Positions 63,030 to 64,000 of a stretch of DNA of 64,000 nucleotides are shown here, one piece after another. Source of the DNA: Caballeronia turbans (GTDB lineage Bacteria; Pseudomonadota; Gammaproteobacteria; Burkholderiales; Burkholderiaceae); the NCBI GenBank assembly GCA_001544655.2, contig FCOD02000027.1, forward strand, positions 18,408 to 82,407, written 5' to 3'. A program made the translations under genes and the position numbers. The stretch's first letter is position 1; each line of letters starts with the position of its first letter. A model generated the notes under the pieces. That model saw only the letters and a list, made by a program, of their open reading frames with translations, ran no database searches and was not told the origin of the DNA.

Positions 63030-63352
63030 CAGGCGCTTTGGAGATCAAAGTAACAATCAGCGAAATCGCGACGCCAACGTTGTTTGATGCTCTAGTTGCG
63101 GTCTCCAATCCGAGGAAACGGGCGGCGCTGCTCAAGCGCTTAGCAGATGATGCTCTGCGGGGCAGCGTCCCGGTTCTTCATGCGGGGGTGACTCCCACGC
63201 CGACATCAGCCAACACATCAGCAACAACGGAAGCTGCAATCGGTTCTGCGCGCAGCGAGAGTCCCGTCGCTCCTAAGCAAATCGCGCCAGTGCGCGATGA
63301 CCAGCCTGACTTCGACTACGCGTTCCTAGCCGAAAACTTGAACGTAGGGTGA
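63026..63352 (+). CDS. Possible ParR-like partner, 108 aa
   Basis: Starts in the parM stop codon (ATGA). The first 50 residues contain a strand and a helix (LFDALVAVSNPRKRAALLKR) that could form a small DNA-binding fold; then comes a Thr/Ser/Pro-rich linker (TPTPTSANTSATTEAA) and an acidic end (DDQPDFDYAFLAENL). Position and size suit the adaptor that binds the centromere and the filament. No ribbon-helix-helix pattern is certain, so the role is inferred from context. Confidence 0.6.
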   Translation: MTGALEIKVTISEIATPTLFDALVAVSNPRKRAALLKRLADDALRGSVPVLHAGVTPTPTSANTSATTEAAIGSARSESPVAPKQIAPVRDDQPDFDYAFLAENLNVG

Positions 63353-63508
63353 GGCGGAGATAGGTCGAGAAGGCACGTGCCGCTTTTCAGCGGCGCTTGC
63401 GCTGCCAAATGCGCAGTCGCATGTGCACTCGTCGAAAGCTTGACTTCGCCTAGTCGATGGCAAGATAGGGACGTATATAGTTAAAATCTGCAACGCAACG
63501 GAGAAATA

Positions 63509-63661
63509 ATGAGCTTTATCGAAAACTTGGCGCAGCTTGACTGGACACGCGGCGTGCGCATGTGGATTTTCGTGGCTGCCGCGCTGGCTGCTTGCGAGGC
63601 AGCATATTTCTGCCATCGCGCTGTGTTCCGCTCACCCGACGAGGTCGATGATGTTCGGTAA
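63509..63661 (+). CDS. 50-aa membrane micro-protein
   Basis: ATG after CGGAGAAA. MSFIENLAQLDWTRGVRMWI leads into a hydrophobic span (FVAAALAACEAAYFC), then a short acidic tail (SPDEVDDVR). Its last codons overlap the start of the next small membrane gene by 11 bases, so the two are translationally coupled. Unknown function. Confidence 0.6.
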   Translation: MSFIENLAQLDWTRGVRMWIFVAAALAACEAAYFCHRAVFRSPDEVDDVR

Positions 63662-63884
63662 ATTCTTGGCCTTGCCCTTGGTCGCTCGTCGGGCGCTGAC
63701 TGCGGGAACTCTTTTCTTCGTCGCGTGCGTCGCTGCTCGCTTGCCGGATACACCGTTATGCAACTGGATCTTTGGGCTCTCGCTCGTCGGTTCTTTCTGG
63801 GCTAGCGGCGTGATGGTTCCGGCGATAAAGGTCGCGCTTTATGTGTTCAAAGTTGCCCTGAAAGTTAAGGCTAGTACATGGTGA
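63651..63884 (+). CDS. Small membrane protein, 77 aa
   Basis: Starts MFGKFLALPLVARRAL inside the end of the preceding micro-gene. Two hydrophobic segments (TAGTLFFVACVAARL and WIFGLSLVGSFWASGVMV) and a Lys-rich end. With the preceding peptide it forms a coupled pair of tiny membrane proteins after parM; no family recognised. Confidence 0.6.
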   Translation: MFGKFLALPLVARRALTAGTLFFVACVAARLPDTPLCNWIFGLSLVGSFWASGVMVPAIKVALYVFKVALKVKASTW

Positions 63885-63900
63885 GCACTGGAAGCTATGG

Positions 63901-63921
63901 ATAAAAAAAAACCCGGCACGT
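63901..63921. other. Half of a terminator hairpin cut by the IS3-type element
   Basis: Nine A followed by CCCGGCACGT match the first arm of the terminator at 17959-17985; the second arm is missing because the IS begins here. Confidence 0.6.
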
Positions 63922-64000
63922 TGTGAACTGCACCCCAAAAGTTGGACAACCGTCCAACGACTTGGGGTGTTTTTTATGAGCAAGCACAGCGCGCAATTTA
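63922..64000 (+). mobile_element. Left end of an IS3-family element (IS150-like)
   Basis: TGTGAACTGCACCCCAAAAG is typical of IS3-family left ends (TG start). It contains an inverted repeat, CCCCAAAAGTTGGAC with GTCCAACGACTTGGGG. An orfA start follows. The element leaves the window, so its other end and any target duplication cannot be seen. Confidence 0.8.
63976..64000 (+). CDS. IS3-family OrfA, first codons
   Basis: MSKHSAQF is the usual start of IS150-type OrfA proteins (helix-turn-helix half of the frameshift-made transposase). Only eight codons are inside the window. Confidence 0.65.

Noticed and set aside
1-64000. CRISPR arrays, tRNA and rRNA genes
   Set aside because: No regularly spaced direct repeats, tRNA-like cloverleaf or conserved rRNA segments were recognised by eye; a dedicated search could still find a short tRNA.

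Overview
The window looks like part of a large accessory replicon (megaplasmid or integrated plasmid) of a Burkholderiaceae bacterium of the Paraburkholderia/Caballeronia/Burkholderia kind. The evidence is the high GC and codon use, a trimeric Burkholderia-type porin, many LysR regulators, split LigA/LigB dioxygenase genes, and plasmid-type genes: an actin-like ParM/StbA protein, a DUF1173 tail, a MoxR/DUF3150 pair and plasmid-style integrases. No rRNA, tRNA, CRISPR array, RepA or ParA was recognised.

Layout. 0-3.5 kb: uncharacterised plasmid genes, one running off the left edge. 3.5-5.7 kb: a chemoreceptor (MCP) and CheY pair. 6-8.9 kb: an HTH-nucleoside deoxyribosyltransferase fusion, a tyrosine-recombinase-like protein that has lost almost every catalytic residue, and two small unknown genes. 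9-14.6 kb: envelope or secreted proteins of unknown role, including a frameshifted M23 peptidase lipoprotein gene. 14.8-16.4 kb: a complete IS1182-family element that cuts a DUF3150 gene. 16.4-22.8 kb: a minus-strand array of plasmid genes (MoxR ATPase, glycine-zipper lipoprotein, several small unknown or membrane proteins, two of them under 50 residues), with a hairpin or terminator at most gene boundaries. 22.8-28.6 kb: a scar region with terminators, a truncated PAPS-reductase-like gene, gene remnants, two exported alpha/beta hydrolases and a broken AraC-type regulator.

28.8-55.5 kb is catabolic. First come a LysR regulator, an MHS-type transporter, a hydrolase and a tannase/feruloyl-esterase-like lipoprotein. 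Next is a complete protocatechuate 4,5-cleavage pathway (ligI-ligA-ligB-ligC, then ligJ-ligK), with a porin, a DctA-type carrier, a Rieske oxygenase with its reductase, two paralogous LysR regulators and a second MCP. Together these would import an aromatic acid, convert it to protocatechuate and degrade that to pyruvate and oxaloacetate. After an ECF sigma factor comes a PcpA/LinE-type hydroquinone ring-cleavage cluster (dioxygenase, maleylacetate reductase, hydrolase, LysR). Its divergent flavin monooxygenase is cut and joined to the tail of a plasmid DUF1173 gene.

56-64 kb returns to plasmid backbone: small zinc-ribbon and unknown proteins, an integrase with a Fis-type HTH tail, about 1.4 kb with no convincing gene, then parM with a possible partner and upstream repeated motifs. 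The window ends inside an IS3-family element inserted into a terminator hairpin. The broken genes and junctions suggest catabolic modules assembled on a plasmid by IS activity and deletion. Some single-base frameshifts could instead be sequencing errors.
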